Of a DNA stretch of 6,402 nucleotides, positions 5,572-6,402 are shown piece by piece. The stretch's first letter is position 1; each line of letters begins with the position of its first letter. The notes beneath the pieces are model-generated. The model was not told the origin of the DNA. It made no database searches and was given only the letters and a program-made list of their open reading frames with translations. Source of the stretch: an uncultured Clostridia bacterium (GTDB lineage: Bacteria; Bacillota; Clostridia; Lachnospirales; Anaerotignaceae); assembly GCA_910583755.1 (NCBI GenBank), contig CAJTZO010000070.1, positions 1 to 6,402 of the forward strand, read 5' to 3'. The position numbers were made by a program, and so were the translations under genes.

Positions 5572-5574
5572 TTT
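5541..5574. terminator. Bidirectional terminator between the XRE gene and virD4
   Basis: AAAAGACTGCTG (5541-5552) pairs with CAGTAGTCTTTT (5562-5573) with one G-U pair; two further pairs (5553-5554 with 5561-5560) leave the loop ATTTT. The plus-strand transcript ends in a run of U (5570-5574), 12 bases after the XRE stop. The minus-strand transcript ends in UUUUAUAUAUU and starts its stem 6 bases after the virD4 stop. Both converging genes can therefore end here. Confidence 0.85.
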
Positions 5575-5578
5575 AATA

Positions 5579-6402
5579 CTACACGATATTTGTTTCATGC
5601 ACTTCAAATATATCATCTGATTTTACTTTTAGCTGATGTTTGAGATATTTTTGTACATCAAATTTATTTTTTTCATCATAGTCAGATAGTTTTTTATACT
5701 GTGGGTGTTTTGTAATATCATATTTATTGGAAAAGAAAGGGCGAACACCTTGTACTTGTAAGATACATTTTCCCCCGTCCATGACTGCAAGTTCATCTGT
5801 AGTCATCAATTCTTTTCCTAATTTTTGATAGTTTAAACCATAGCTTTTTTGATTGCTCCTTGTTTCACTTTCATTGCAAATATCTATTGTTTCTTTTCCC
5901 AGTGTTTCGGAAATTTCTTTTAATGTACTCCTTTCTTTTCCGCCTAAAAACAGTACACAAGAACAGTTTCCGATAATGGTTTCTGCGTGGTCTTTGTAAA
6001 TTGCTTTGAGCTGGCTTTGTGTTTGTACAATAATATGTGCTGAAATTTCTCTACTTCTTATCACAGATATTAGATGTTGAAAGTTAGGGATTTTTTGGTT
6101 TGCGAACTCGTCAAACAAACAAGTTACATGAATCGGCAATGCACCGCCATGCTCTAATGCTTTATCACATAATGTATTAAACATTTGAGTGTATACCATT
6201 GCAGAAATGAAATTAAAAGTCGTGTCTGTATCAGAAACAATAACAAATAGTGCTGTTTTTTGTTCTCCTAACTTATCAAGCTCTAATTCATCTGTTGTCA
6301 TTAAATTTCTAACTTCCTCAATATCAAAACAAGCAAGTCTAGCACCGCATGAAATCAATATTGATTTTGCTGTTTTTCCTGCTGCAAGTTTATATTTTTT
6401 GT
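5579..6402 (-). CDS. virD4: VirD4/TraG-type coupling ATPase, C-terminal part
   Basis: The type IV coupling protein links the relaxosome to the secretion channel and is an inner-membrane ATPase. The visible 273 residues begin in the middle of the protein (YKLAAGKTAKSILISCGARL) and run to the natural stop. Walker B CLFDEFAN is at about 94-101 of the fragment. It is followed by IRSREISAHIIVQTQSQLKA (114-133), GNCSCVLFLGGKERSTLKEI (144-163), the ETRSNQKSYGLNYQKLGKEL stretch (179-198) and the closing MDGGKCILQVQGVRPFFSNK (207-226), all standard for the Tn1549-type VirD4. Walker A and the N-terminal membrane helices lie outside the window; the family is about 590-610 residues from memory. The stop at 5579 is 6 bases before a bidirectional hairpin, so virD4 transcription probably ends here, unlike in related elements where I recall the channel genes following directly. 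Confidence 0.95.
   Translation of the reverse strand, partial: KKYKLAAGKTAKSILISCGARLACFDIEEVRNLMTTDELELDKLGEQKTALFVIVSDTDTTFNFISAMVYTQMFNTLCDKALEHGGALPIHVTCLFDEFANQKIPNFQHLISVIRSREISAHIIVQTQSQLKAIYKDHAETIIGNCSCVLFLGGKERSTLKEISETLGKETIDICNESETRSNQKSYGLNYQKLGKELMTTDELAVMDGGKCILQVQGVRPFFSNKYDITKHPQYKKLSDYDEKNKFDVQKYLKHQLKVKSDDIFEVHETNIV

Noticed and set aside
1..6402. CRISPR array, tRNA, rRNA, insertion sequence or attachment site
   Set aside because: No regularly spaced repeats, tRNA-like cloverleaf, transposase gene or integrase-linked repeats were seen in reading the window.

Overview
The window is part of the conjugation (type IV secretion) module of an integrative and conjugative element of the Tn1549/CTn type, from an AT-rich, low-GC Gram-positive bacterium, most likely a gut Firmicute. 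The basis is the gene set and order (VirD4, small Maff2-type membrane protein, VirB6/TrbL-like membrane protein, PrgI, VirB4), strong GGAGG-type ribosome sites and very A+T-rich intergenic DNA. Species cannot be assigned. No integrase, relaxase, attachment site, cargo or resistance gene lies in the window.

Layout, in the direction of transfer-gene transcription (minus strand, right to left). 6402-5579 is the C-terminal part of the VirD4 coupling ATPase, cut by the window edge. 5579-5529 holds a hairpin that can terminate transcription from both sides. 5529-5287 is a plus-strand gene for an 80-residue XRE-type repressor-like protein, the only gene that opposes the operon. 5286-5160 is a compact divergent control region with overlapping promoters and two related dyad-symmetric operator candidates. 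5159-4614 encodes a 181-residue soluble protein of unknown function. 4613-4502 holds a terminator-like hairpin and the Maff2 leader. Then follow Maff2 (4501-4283), the VirB6/TrbL-like protein (4265-3393), a 256-residue conserved transfer-region protein of unknown function (3370-2600), PrgI (2597-2154) and VirB4 (2266 to beyond position 1). There is no gene-free stretch longer than about 130 bases.

How the parts work together: VirD4 brings the relaxase-DNA substrate to the channel, VirB4 powers assembly and transport, PrgI is the membrane partner of VirB4, and the VirB6/TrbL-like protein and Maff2 build the inner-membrane channel. These roles come from the families, not from the sequence alone. 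From 4501 downward the genes are separated by 2-22 bases or overlap, so they look like one operon.

The core is a known type of system; I do not see a wholly new one. The least ordinary part is the roughly 1 kb segment 4557-5571: an opposing repressor-like gene and the 181-residue gene share a divergent control region and are bracketed by two similar 37-base hairpin sequences in direct orientation. It looks like an inserted control cassette that splits the transfer operon behind virD4. The second unusual point is a 113-base overlap of prgI and virB4 that gives both proteins lysine-rich ends from the same DNA.
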